Source: Enterobacter asburiae (GTDB lineage Bacteria; Pseudomonadota; Gammaproteobacteria; Enterobacterales; Enterobacteriaceae). From it: a stretch of DNA of 64,000 bases. This document shows positions 45,857 through 54,166 of the stretch, piece after piece. Below the pieces are notes generated by a model. The model made no database searches, was not told the origin of the DNA, and was given only the letters and a program-made list of their open reading frames with translations. The translations under genes were made by a program, and so were the position numbers. The stretch's first letter is position 1; each line of letters starts with the position of its first letter. The stretch lies in contig NZ_AP019632.1 of the NCBI RefSeq assembly GCF_007035645.1, forward strand, positions 2,666,001 to 2,730,000, given 5' to 3'.

Positions 45857-46663
45857 ATGAAATTTGTCTCTTTTAATATCAACGGCCTGCGCGCCCGCCC
45901 CCATCAGCTTGAAGCCATTGTTGAGCAACATCAGCCAGATGTGATCGGCCTGCAGGAGACCAAGGTTCACGACGACATGTTCCCCCTCGAAGAGGTGGCG
46001 AAGCTCGGCTACAACGTCTTCTATCATGGGCAGAAAGGCCATTACGGCGTTGCGCTGTTGACCAAAGAGACGCCAGTTTCAGTCCGCCGTGGGTTTCCCG
46101 GCGATGACGAAGAAGCACAGCGCCGCATCATCATGGCGGAACTGCCTTCCCCGCTGGGGAACATCACCGTGATTAATGGTTACTTTCCCCAGGGCGAGAG
46201 CCGCGACCATCCGACAAAATTCCCTGCTAAGGCCAAGTTTTATCAGGATCTGCAGAACTACCTGACAACCGAACTCAATAAAGACAATCCGGTGCTGATC
46301 ATGGGTGATGTGAATATCAGCCCGACCGATCTGGATATTGGCATCGGTGAAGACAGCCGCAAACGCTGGCTGCGTACCGGCAAATGCTCCTTCCTGCCGG
46401 AAGAGCGCGAGTGGATGCAGCGCCTGCTGGACTGGGGGCTGGTGGATACCTTCCGTACCGCCAACCCGGACACGCAGGATCGCTTCTCGTGGTTTGACTA
46501 CCGCTCAAAAGGCTTTGACGACAACCGCGGCCTGCGTATCGACCTGCTGCTCGCCAGTTCGCCGCTGGCAGAGCGTTGCATCGAAACCGGGATCGACTAC
46601 GAGATCCGCAGCATGGAAAAACCGTCTGACCACGCGCCGGTGTGGGCTAAATTCAAGCTGTAA
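45857..46663 (+). CDS. xthA: Exonuclease III
   Basis: AP endonuclease and 3'-5' exonuclease of base excision repair, 268 residues as in E. coli. Metal and catalytic residues appear in [17 protein letters not shown] (Glu34), MGDVNISP (Asp/Asn pair), LRIDLLLAS and SDHAPVW (the terminal Asp-His). It starts in a divergent region with astC, and a membrane protein gene begins 6 bases after its stop. Confidence 0.97.
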   Translation: MKFVSFNINGLRARPHQLEAIVEQHQPDVIGLQETKVHDDMFPLEEVAKLGYNVFYHGQKGHYGVALLTKETPVSVRRGFPGDDEEAQRRIIMAELPSPLGNITVINGYFPQGESRDHPTKFPAKAKFYQDLQNYLTTELNKDNPVLIMGDVNISPTDLDIGIGEDSRKRWLRTGKCSFLPEEREWMQRLLDWGLVDTFRTANPDTQDRFSWFDYRSKGFDDNRGLRIDLLLASSPLAERCIETGIDYEIRSMEKPSDHAPVWAKFKL

Positions 46664-46669
46664 TGACGC

Positions 46670-47353
46670 GTGAACATTCGAAAAATTGCTTTCCTGTGCG
46701 CCCTTCTGGGCGCATTTATTCTGTCGTTTGTCATGCTTCCCCCAGGCACGCTCTCCCTGGAAGGGATTAAAACCCACCAGCAGGCACTCCTCTCCCATGT
46801 TGACCACGCGCCGCTGCGAAGCGCGCTGATCTTTTTTGCGCTCTATGTGGCGGTTTCCGCCCTGTCGATCCCCGGCGCGGCGATCCTCACCCTGCTGGGC
46901 GGAGCGTTATTTCCCCTGTGGGAAGGCACCGTGCTGGTCTCGTTTGCCTCCACGCTCGGGGCGACGCTTGCGATGCTCGCCAGCCGTTATCTGCTGCGCG
47001 ACGGGGTCCAGCGGCGGTTTGCTCAGCAGATGAAAACGGTGAACGCCGGTATGGCGCATGACGGCGCGGGCTATCTTTTTGCCCTGCGCCTGATGCCGCT
47101 GTTCCCGTTTTTCCTGGTGAATTTGCTGATGGGGCTGACCCGCATTGGAGTCTGCCGCTACTGGTGGGTCAGCCAGGCAGCCATGCTGCCCGCGACGGTG
47201 GTCTTTCTGAACGCCGGGCGCGAGCTGGGGAAAGTGGCGTCGCTGCGCGATATTTTGTCGCCGGGCATGCTAATCGCCTTTACACTACTGGGGTTATTGC
47301 CGCTGGCGACGCGCCGGCTGTTTTCCCGTTATCTCCCGTCTGTTAAAAAGTGA
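46670..47353 (+). CDS. TVP38/TMEM64 family membrane protein (YdjX/YdjZ-like)
   Basis: A 227-residue DedA-superfamily membrane protein with about six hydrophobic segments. Family marks: GAAILTLLGGALFPLWEG, ASRYLLRD and the LRLMPLFPFFLVNLLMG re-entrant loop. The start is GTG at 46670, 6 bases after xthA, with no clear SD, so translation may be coupled to xthA. In E. coli xthA is followed by ydjX-ydjY-ydjZ; here there is one protein of this type, and I cannot decide which it matches. Function is unknown; relatives are lipid scramblase-like. Confidence 0.85.
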   Translation: MNIRKIAFLCALLGAFILSFVMLPPGTLSLEGIKTHQQALLSHVDHAPLRSALIFFALYVAVSALSIPGAAILTLLGGALFPLWEGTVLVSFASTLGATLAMLASRYLLRDGVQRRFAQQMKTVNAGMAHDGAGYLFALRLMPLFPFFLVNLLMGLTRIGVCRYWWVSQAAMLPATVVFLNAGRELGKVASLRDILSPGMLIAFTLLGLLPLATRRLFSRYLPSVKK

Positions 47354-47359
47354 GGCATT

Positions 47360-48529
47360 ATGCGCCGTGTGCGTTTTTGCGCGTTCCTGACCGGTCTGCT
47401 GCTTGCAGCCCCCCTCTGTGCCGCCGAAAGCTGGCATGATATTCAACAGCAGGCCAAAGGCCAGACCGTCTGGTTTAACGCCTGGGGCGGCGATCCGGCG
47501 GTCAACCGCTACCTTGAGTGGGTCAGCGGTGAGATGCAAACGCACTACGCCATTACCCTAAAAATTGTCCCGCTGGCGGACGCCGCCGATGCGGTAAAAC
47601 GGATCCAGACGGAAGCCGCCGCGGGGCGTAAGGCCAACGGCTCGGTTGACCTGCTGTGGGTCAACGGCGAAAACTTCCGCACGTTAAAAGAGGCGAACCT
47701 GCTGCAAACCGGATGGGCGCAGACGTTGCCAGACTGGCGCTATGTCGATACCCGCAAACCCGTCACGGAAGATTTTGCGATTCCAACCGACGGGGCGGAA
47801 TCCCCGTGGGGCGGCGCGCAGCTAACCTTTATCGCCCGCAAAGCCAGCATGCCGACGCCGCCGGTGGATCCGCAGGCGCTGCTGGCGTACGCGCAGCAGC
47901 ATCCGGGCAAAGTCAGCTATCCTCGCCCGCCCGATTTTACCGGCACGGCCTTTCTGGAGCAGCTGCTGCTGACGCTCACCGATCGCCCTGATGCTTTACA
48001 AAAAGCGCCCGATGCAACGTTTGCTGAGGTTACGGCACCGCTCTGGGCCTACCTCGATAAGCTGCACCCGCTGCTGTGGCGCGAAGGAAAAGATTTCCCT
48101 CTCTCACCTGCCCGAATGGATAACCTGCTTGCCAGCGGCAGTCTGAACCTGTCGCTGACCTTTAACCCGGCTCATGCGCAGCAGAAAGTGGCGAGCGGCG
48201 AACTGCCTGCCGACAGCTACAGCTTTGGTTTCCAGAGCGGGATGCTCGGCAACGTCCATTTTGTGGCTATCCCGGCCAATGCCAGCGCGAGTGCGGGTGC
48301 AAAGGTGGTCGCTAATTTCCTGCTGTCACCGCAGGCGCAAATCCGCAAGGCCGACCCGGCCATCTGGGGAGACCCGAGCGTCCTGGATGCGAAAGCGCTG
48401 CCCGAAGAGGAAGCGAAACAGCTGCTGGCCCATACGCCTAAGGGGCTGCCGCAGGTGCTTGCAGAGCCGCAGTCCGCCTGGGTGAACGCGCTGGAGCAGG
48501 AATGGCTGCGTCGTTACGGCACCCGCTAA
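47360..48529 (+). CDS. ynjB: ABC transporter substrate-binding protein YnjB
   Basis: A 389-residue periplasmic binding protein with a cleavable signal (hydrophobic residues 8-20, AAE cleavage about residue 22) and a type II binding fold (TVWFNAWGGDPAVNRYLEW; LLWVNGENFRTLKEANLL). E. coli YnjB has no confirmed ligand; the iron/thiamine-type family suggests a small anionic or heterocyclic compound. It begins 6 bases after the previous gene. Its end overlaps ynjC by 28 bases. Confidence 0.94.
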   Translation: MRRVRFCAFLTGLLLAAPLCAAESWHDIQQQAKGQTVWFNAWGGDPAVNRYLEWVSGEMQTHYAITLKIVPLADAADAVKRIQTEAAAGRKANGSVDLLWVNGENFRTLKEANLLQTGWAQTLPDWRYVDTRKPVTEDFAIPTDGAESPWGGAQLTFIARKASMPTPPVDPQALLAYAQQHPGKVSYPRPPDFTGTAFLEQLLLTLTDRPDALQKAPDATFAEVTAPLWAYLDKLHPLLWREGKDFPLSPARMDNLLASGSLNLSLTFNPAHAQQKVASGELPADSYSFGFQSGMLGNVHFVAIPANASASAGAKVVANFLLSPQAQIRKADPAIWGDPSVLDAKALPEEEAKQLLAHTPKGLPQVLAEPQSAWVNALEQEWLRRYGTR

Positions 48530-50031
48530 GCGGGCTTGTCTGGCTGGCGATGGCGGTGATTTATCTGCCGATCCTGCCCGCCGGCGTGATGCTGTTCGCA
48601 CCGGCGCTTTCTGCGGCAAACTGGCAGCGGCTGCTGAACGATCCGCAGCTGCCTCAGGCGACCGTCGCCACGCTGGTCTCAACGCTCATCGCCACGCTGG
48701 GGGCGTTGCTGATTGCCCTTTTCTTCGTCTGCCTTTTGTGGCCCGGTCAACGCTGGCGGCGCCTCACGACCCGGCTGCCCTGGCTACTGGCGATCCCCCA
48801 TGTGGCGTTCGCCACCAGCGCGTTACTGCTGTTTGCCGAGGGCGGTCTGTTTTATCAGCTCTGTACCATCTGTACGGCTCCGTTTGACCGCTACGGCGTC
48901 GGGCTGGGCCTGACGCTCGCGGTCAAAGAGAGCGCGTTCGTGCTGTGGGCCATTTACGCCGTGCTGCCGGAAAAACGGCTCGCGCAGCAGAAGATCGTCC
49001 TGCAAACCTTTGGCTACGGGCGTTATCAGACGCTCAGCTGGCTGATCCTCCCGGCGATCGCGCCTGTCCTCGGCGCGGTGATGCTGGCGGTGCTGGCATG
49101 GTCGCTCTCGGTCGTGGACGTGGCGATCGTTCTCGGGCCCGGCAACCCGCCCACCCTGGCCGTGCTGGCCTTTCAGTGGCTAAGCCAGGGCGACGCGCAG
49201 CAGCAGGCAAAAGGAATGCTGCTGTGCCTGCTTCTCCTTGTACTGCTGGCCGCGCTGGCCGCCCTCGGGTACGGCCTCTGGAAAGCATGGCGTCGCACGA
49301 TCCCGAATCTCGCGGGGACGCGCCCCCGTTCTCCACTCGTCCTGCCTGAGCGGGCATTCAGCGGGTTACTACCCGCGTGCGGCGTCCTGTGCGCTGCGGT
49401 ACTGCTGATGCTGGCGGAAGGGGGCGACGTGGGCCCCGTGGAGACCAGCCTTTCCTTCGGCCTGCTGTCGAGCCTGATCGCCCTCATCGTCATTTTTCTC
49501 TGGCTGGAATGGGGACCGCAGCGCGGCGCAGCGTGGGTGTGGTCACCGCTCGCCCTTCCTGCGCTGCCGCTCGTCACCGGGCAATACTTTATTGCATTGC
49601 GTCTGGGACTCGACGGGCACTATGCCGCCGTGCTCTGGAGCCATCTGCTGTGGGTATTACCCTGGATGCTGCTGGTTCTGCAGCCCGCCTGGCGGCGGAT
49701 CGATCCCCGGCTTATCCTTACCGCCAGAACGCTCGGCTGGCGACGGGCGAAAATATTCTTACTGCTGAAATGCCCCATGCTGGTGCGCCCGGCGCTGCTG
49801 GCCTTTGCCATTGGTTTTTCCGTCAGCATGGCGCAATACATGCCGACGCTCTGGCTTGGCGCGGGGCGTTTCGCCACGCTGACCACTGAAACCGTCGCGC
49901 TCAGCAGCGGGGGCAGCATCCCTGTTCTCGCTAACCGGGCGCTGGGATTACTGCTGGTCACGGGCACGGTGTTCGGTCTTGCCGCCCTGTTATCCCGGCT
50001 CGCGGGCCGCTACCGTCAAGGATTACGTTAA
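48502..50031 (+). CDS. ynjC: ABC transporter double permease YnjC
   Basis: A 509-residue membrane protein with about 12 hydrophobic segments in two homologous halves, like the fused permeases ThiP and FbpB. Each half has an EAA-type cytoplasmic loop (QTFGYGRYQTLSWLILPAI at about 170; ARTLGWRRAKIFLLLKCPM at about 410) that would contact the ATPase YnjD. It overlaps ynjB by 28 bases and shares one base with the ynjD start codon (TAATG). Confidence 0.94.
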   Translation: MAASLRHPLSGLVWLAMAVIYLPILPAGVMLFAPALSAANWQRLLNDPQLPQATVATLVSTLIATLGALLIALFFVCLLWPGQRWRRLTTRLPWLLAIPHVAFATSALLLFAEGGLFYQLCTICTAPFDRYGVGLGLTLAVKESAFVLWAIYAVLPEKRLAQQKIVLQTFGYGRYQTLSWLILPAIAPVLGAVMLAVLAWSLSVVDVAIVLGPGNPPTLAVLAFQWLSQGDAQQQAKGMLLCLLLLVLLAALAALGYGLWKAWRRTIPNLAGTRPRSPLVLPERAFSGLLPACGVLCAAVLLMLAEGGDVGPVETSLSFGLLSSLIALIVIFLWLEWGPQRGAAWVWSPLALPALPLVTGQYFIALRLGLDGHYAAVLWSHLLWVLPWMLLVLQPAWRRIDPRLILTARTLGWRRAKIFLLLKCPMLVRPALLAFAIGFSVSMAQYMPTLWLGAGRFATLTTETVALSSGGSIPVLANRALGLLLVTGTVFGLAALLSRLAGRYRQGLR

Positions 50032-50651
50032 TGCTGAAGGTAAAAGATCTCACCATCGAACCGCTTTTCCGCGAGGTCAATTTTTGCGTTCCTCGCGGGG
50101 AGATCGTTACCCTGATGGGGTCGTCCGGCAGCGGCAAATCGACCCTTTTTGCGTGGATGATCGGCGCACTGTCAGACGATTTCCAGGCGCGGGGCGAACT
50201 GTGGCTCGACGCGCGTCGCTGCGACGGCCTTCCCGTTGAATCACGCGGGCTGGGCATTCTCTTTCAGGACGCGCTGCTGTTTGAACCGTTCAGCGTCGGG
50301 CAAAATTTGCTGCTGGCCTTGCCTGAGCGGATCGTCGGGAGAGCGCGTCGGGAAGCGGTCGAGCAGGCGCTGGATTCCGCCGGGCTGAGCGGTCATTACG
50401 CCAGCGATCCGGCCACCCTTTCCGGCGGGGAGCGTGCCCGGGTCAGCCTGCTTCGCGCCCTGCTCGCAGAGCCGCAGGCGCTGCTGCTGGATGAACCGTT
50501 CAGCCGTCTCGATAAAACGCTGCGCATAGCGTTTCGGGAATGGGTTTTTGACGCCGTCCGCGCGCGCAATATCCCGGTGGTGCTGGTCACGCACGATGAG
50601 GATGATATTCCGCCCGGCGGCGAGCTGATTGAGATTTCTCGCTGGCAATGA
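50031..50651 (+). CDS. ynjD: ABC transporter ATP-binding protein YnjD
   Basis: A 206-residue ATPase: Walker A GSSGSGKST, Q-loop LFQDALLF, signature LSGGERARVSLLRALL, Walker B LLLDEPFS and H-loop VTHDEDD. It is slightly short, with no regulatory C-terminal domain, as in other importers of this type. With YnjB and YnjC it forms an importer of unknown substrate; its start is coupled to ynjC. The adjacent rhodanese gene ynjE hints at a sulfur-containing substrate (inference). Confidence 0.95.
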   Translation: MLKVKDLTIEPLFREVNFCVPRGEIVTLMGSSGSGKSTLFAWMIGALSDDFQARGELWLDARRCDGLPVESRGLGILFQDALLFEPFSVGQNLLLALPERIVGRARREAVEQALDSAGLSGHYASDPATLSGGERARVSLLRALLAEPQALLLDEPFSRLDKTLRIAFREWVFDAVRARNIPVVLVTHDEDDIPPGGELIEISRWQ

Positions 50652-50724
50652 TGTGCTAACGCAATGTTTTCCGTTTCGGGAGAGACGACAATGCCCCCCT
50701 CTTTTACTGACGTCAGGTTATTCG

Positions 50725-52032
50725 ATGAAACGTGTTTCTCAACTGACCGCGCTGGCCCTGCTCTGCGGCCTCGCGTCCTTTTCCTCTCTGGCGGCTGATA
50801 TGCCCAACGCGATGACGCTCTCCCAGCTTCAGGCGCAGCACGGCACGCCTGTCGACACCCGTCCCAGCGCGTTTTACAACGGCTGGCCGCAGACCCTCAG
50901 CGGCCCCTCAGGACATGAACCCGCCGCACTCAACCTGGCTGCCGCCTGGCTGGGCGCAATGAGCGACGAGCAGATTGCGCTTTGGGCAAAACAGCATCAG
51001 CTTACGCCCGCGACGGCCATCGCCCTCTACGGCGACGAGAACGATAACCTGGCGGTGAAGTCCCGTCTGGAGAAAGCCGGATACCGCCACGTCTCGCTGC
51101 TCAGCGACGCTCTGCAGACGCCCGACCGCCTTCAGCGCCTGCCTCACTTTGAACAGCTGGTTTACCCGCAGTGGATCCACCGCCTCCAGCAGGGTAAACC
51201 CGTGACCGCCGCGCCGGCGGGTGACTGGAAAGTGATTGAAGCCGCCTGGGGCGCACCGAAGTTTTACCTGCTGAACCACATTCCCGGCGCGGGCTACATC
51301 GACACCAACGAGGTGGAGAGCGAGCCGCTGTGGAATAAAGTCTCCGACGACGCGCTGAAAGCGATGCTGGCAAGGCACGGGATCCGTCACGACACCACCG
51401 TCATTTTGTATGGCCGTGACGTTTACGCCGCCGCGCGCGTGGCGCAGATCATGCTGTATGCGGGCGTGAAGGATGTGCGTATTCTCGACGGCGGCTGGAA
51501 GGCGTGGTCGGATGCAGGCCTGCCGGTTGAGCGCGGCACGCCCGGCAAAGTGGCGCCAGCCCCCGATTTTGGCGCGCCGATCCCCGGCCAGCCGCAGCTG
51601 ATGGTTGATATGGAACAGGCGCGGGGGATGCTGCACCGTCAGGATGCCTCCCTGGTCAGCATTCGTTCGTGGCCGGAGTTCATCGGCGAAACCAGCGGCT
51701 ACAGCTACATCAAGCCAAAAGGTGAAATAGCCGGTGCCCGCTGGGGTCACGCGGGCAGCGACGCGACCCATATGGAAGATTTCCATAATCCGGATGGCAC
51801 CATGCGCAGCGCGGACGATATCGCCGCCCAGTGGAAGCGCTGGAATATTCTGCCGGAACAGCACGTCGCGTTTTACTGCGGCACCGGGTGGCGGGCGTCA
51901 GAAACCTTTATGTACGCCCGGGCGATGGGCTGGAAGAATGTCGCCGTCTATGACGGCGGCTGGTACGAATGGAGCAGTCACCCGCAGAACCCGGTCACTA
52001 CCGGAGAGCGCGGGCCAGAGAGTGCGCTCTAA
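50725..52032 (+). CDS. ynjE: Three-domain thiosulfate sulfurtransferase YnjE
   Basis: A 435-residue periplasmic or exported rhodanese with a signal peptide (MKRVSQLTALALLCG, cleavage about residue 23) and three rhodanese domains, only the last carrying the active cysteine in FYCGTGWRASE (about residue 385). E. coli YnjE is active with thiosulfate. The chosen ATG at 50725 keeps the signal peptide; a longer frame to 50629 would bury it. Its last 4 bases overlap the convergent ynjF gene. Confidence 0.95.
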   Translation: MKRVSQLTALALLCGLASFSSLAADMPNAMTLSQLQAQHGTPVDTRPSAFYNGWPQTLSGPSGHEPAALNLAAAWLGAMSDEQIALWAKQHQLTPATAIALYGDENDNLAVKSRLEKAGYRHVSLLSDALQTPDRLQRLPHFEQLVYPQWIHRLQQGKPVTAAPAGDWKVIEAAWGAPKFYLLNHIPGAGYIDTNEVESEPLWNKVSDDALKAMLARHGIRHDTTVILYGRDVYAAARVAQIMLYAGVKDVRILDGGWKAWSDAGLPVERGTPGKVAPAPDFGAPIPGQPQLMVDMEQARGMLHRQDASLVSIRSWPEFIGETSGYSYIKPKGEIAGARWGHAGSDATHMEDFHNPDGTMRSADDIAAQWKRWNILPEQHVAFYCGTGWRASETFMYARAMGWKNVAVYDGGWYEWSSHPQNPVTTGERGPESAL

Positions 52033-52646
52033 GGGCTGAGTGACTTTAGCGTCACATAGCCGCTCCAGACGCGCGTTGTGGTGGTCAGCCAGCACAGCGC
52101 GCCGAATACCCACGCGAACAGCGTAAAGTGCGCCGGGAACAGGCAGCACAGCACGAACAGGGCGATGGTCTCCGTCCCTTCCGTTAACCCACCGATGTAA
52201 TAAAACGACTTGTGCGCATAGCCGGGGTTGTCGATGTCGTGCTTCGCGGCCAGCGCCGCAAACGCCAGAAAACTGCTGCCGGTACCGATAAACGCAAACA
52301 GCAGCCAGGCGGCCGCAAGCGCATTCTCTGCGGGAGCCGCGAGCGCAAAGCCAAACGGCACCAGGGCGTAGAACAGAAAATCGAGCGCGATGTCGAGAAA
52401 TCCGCCCGCGTCGGTCAGCCCTCTCCTCCGCGCCAGCGCGCCGTCCAGACCATCCAGCAGGCGGTTAAGCACGATGGCGGCCAGCGCCGCCGGATACCAG
52501 CCGAGGGCCAGAAACGGCAGCGCCAGCACGCCGAAGACAAACCCGGTCAGGGTCAATCCGTCGGGCGTGATGCCCGGCTTATCCAGCACGGAAACCAGAC
52601 GATTCAGAACGGGCTTTACCCGCGGATGAAGATGACGGTCAAGCAT
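52029..52646 (-). CDS. ynjF: CDP-alcohol phosphatidyltransferase family protein YnjF
   Basis: A 205-residue inner-membrane protein with the CDP-alcohol phosphotransferase motif D-G-x2-A-R-x8-G-x3-D-x3-D (DGLDGALARRRGLTDAGGFLDIALD split over about 68-92), as in phospholipid head-group enzymes. The alcohol acceptor is unknown. No SD precedes the ATG at 52646, but it overlaps the stop of ynjA by 8 bases, suggesting coupling. Convergent with ynjE. Confidence 0.93.
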   Translation of the reverse strand: MLDRHLHPRVKPVLNRLVSVLDKPGITPDGLTLTGFVFGVLALPFLALGWYPAALAAIVLNRLLDGLDGALARRRGLTDAGGFLDIALDFLFYALVPFGFALAAPAENALAAAWLLFAFIGTGSSFLAFAALAAKHDIDNPGYAHKSFYYIGGLTEGTETIALFVLCCLFPAHFTLFAWVFGALCWLTTTTRVWSGYVTLKSLSP

Positions 52647-53208
52647 GAGGAGTCTCGTTAAACGTGGCGCACAGCCCCTGCGCCGGAATATCCAGCGCGG
52701 CATTAAAGCGGGCGGAGAGATTCTGAAACGCAATCAGCGCCGTCATCTCGGTGATGGCATCATCCGTGAAGTGGCGCTTCAGCGCCGTTCTGACTGCCTC
52801 ATCCGCCCGGGGCGGCGTGGCGGTCATCGCCTCGGCGTAGGCCAGCGCCGCGCGCTCTTGCTCGGTAAACAAGGCGGAATCCTGCCAGTCGCTCACGGCC
52901 TGAACCTTATCCAGCGCGCCGCAGCGCTCGGCCAGACGCAGGCTGTTGGCATCAATACAGAAAGCGCAGTGACAGAGCTGGGATACCCGCGTCATGAGCA
53001 GCGAACGCAGCGCGGGCGTCAGGCGCGCGTGACGACGCTCCAGAAAGCCGACAAACAGCGCCACCAGCCAGAACAGACGCGGCATGCGCCCCCACCAGCG
53101 GGTGGGATTCAGCACCGCGCCAAAATGTTTTTTCTGCATGGCGGCTATCGGTTTTAGGCTGGCGGGAAGGGATTCGAGGGGGGCAACCCAGGCGGTGGAC
53201 TCTTTCAC
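52639..53208 (-). CDS. ynjA: AhpD-like carboxymuconolactone decarboxylase family protein YnjA
   Basis: A 189-residue helical protein of the AhpD-like superfamily. The redox motif CAFCIDANSL (C-x2-C) with an upstream R and a downstream H-like position resembles AhpD-type thiol peroxidases. The start is GTG at 53208 with AGGAG seven bases upstream; an ATG at 53271 would need 21 extra residues. In E. coli ynjA is upstream of ynjB on the other side; here it is paired with ynjF. Function unknown. Confidence 0.88.
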   Translation of the reverse strand: MKESTAWVAPLESLPASLKPIAAMQKKHFGAVLNPTRWWGRMPRLFWLVALFVGFLERRHARLTPALRSLLMTRVSQLCHCAFCIDANSLRLAERCGALDKVQAVSDWQDSALFTEQERAALAYAEAMTATPPRADEAVRTALKRHFTDDAITEMTALIAFQNLSARFNAALDIPAQGLCATFNETPHA

Positions 53209-53283
53209 CTGATTCTCCTGTTTACTGGACTCTGAGAAAGGGCACGATAATATGTCTTTTTTCGCTATCAATTATTGACGACC

Positions 53284-53700
53284 ATGCTGAAAACACTCGA
53301 TGTCGTTGCCGCCATCATCGAAAAAGACGGCAACATTTTACTGGCGCAGCGCCCTGCCCACGCCGACCAGCCGGGAATGTGGGAATTTGCAGGCGGTAAA
53401 GTCGAGGCCGGAGAAACCCAGCCAGAAGCGCTTATCCGCGAGCTGCGTGAAGAGTTGGGCATTGACGCCCTGCCGGGGCAATACGTGGCAAGCCACCAGC
53501 GGGAAGTCTCGCAGCGGTTGATTAACCTGCATGCCTGGCACGTTCCTGCTTTTCGCGGCGAGCTCACGGCGCACTACCACAGCGCGCTCGCGTGGTGTAC
53601 GCCGGAAGAGGCGTTTGGCTACGCCTTAGCCCCCGCGGATATTCCGCTGCTGGAAGCCTTTATTGTTTTACGCGACGCCAGACCAGCGGGTTCGTGCTGA
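53284..53700 (+). CDS. nudG: Nudix pyrimidine nucleotide diphosphatase NudG
   Basis: A 138-residue Nudix hydrolase that in E. coli prefers oxidised or methylated CTP and 5-hydroxy-CTP, cleansing the nucleotide pool. The Nudix box GGKVEAGETQ-x-EALIRELREELGI is complete (about residues 37-59). The ATG at 53284 lacks a strong SD. Its 3' end overlaps ynjH on the opposite strand by 41 bases. Confidence 0.95.
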   Translation: MLKTLDVVAAIIEKDGNILLAQRPAHADQPGMWEFAGGKVEAGETQPEALIRELREELGIDALPGQYVASHQREVSQRLINLHAWHVPAFRGELTAHYHSALAWCTPEEAFGYALAPADIPLLEAFIVLRDARPAGSC

Positions 53701-53938
53701 TGGCGCGCTCGTCGCGCTGGCACTGCAGCAGAATGCCGTCCGCTTTCACAACGGCCCCTTCCGAGTAGTTCTGATTCTGATAGATACAGCACTGATTACA
53801 GGGCTGCACCGTTTGATTCTGGCCGCTGGAGCTAAACACTTCCGGCGGCACATTCACTTCCACGTCCGGGAGAATGGGGTTGGCCTGCACGCCTGCAGTA
53901 AAGATCAGACATAACGCGGTGAGTAGATAACGTTTCAT
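53660..53938 (-). CDS. ynjH: Secreted DUF1496 protein YnjH
   Basis: A 92-residue secreted protein with a signal peptide (cleavage about residue 20, VQA) and a cysteine group QPCNQCCIYQNQ in a short globular domain, the counterpart of E. coli YnjH. Four or more cysteines suggest disulfide bonds or metal binding. GGAAGA precedes the ATG at 53938; a GTG two codons upstream is less likely. It overlaps nudG by 41 bases tail to tail. Confidence 0.9.
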   Translation of the reverse strand: MKRYLLTALCLIFTAGVQANPILPDVEVNVPPEVFSSSGQNQTVQPCNQCCIYQNQNYSEGAVVKADGILLQCQRDERAISTNPLVWRRVKQ

Positions 53939-54166
53939 AGACACATCTTCCAGTAGTTCCTTGATAATGACTATAACGGTAAACCAGAGCCGAACCTTTA
54001 ATTTATCTCTTCATCGCTTTTCGTTATGACGCCCGCCCTCTCATTAATTTCCCTTTCGTCATAAATTTCTGCTTGCCTCACAAAGCGGTACGGGTGGTAT
54101 AGTCAAAAAAACAACACAAATCGCATAAGTAATAAACATAAAATACGATAAGAGGTTCTTATATCT
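53939..54166. other. Upstream region of gdhA
   Basis: About 230 AT-rich bases between divergent ynjH and gdhA, carrying both promoters. An imperfect TTTTTT-rich stretch precedes gdhA; no specific site was assigned. A 30-40-base run after 54110 is very A/T rich (ACACAAATCGCATAAG). Confidence 0.5.
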
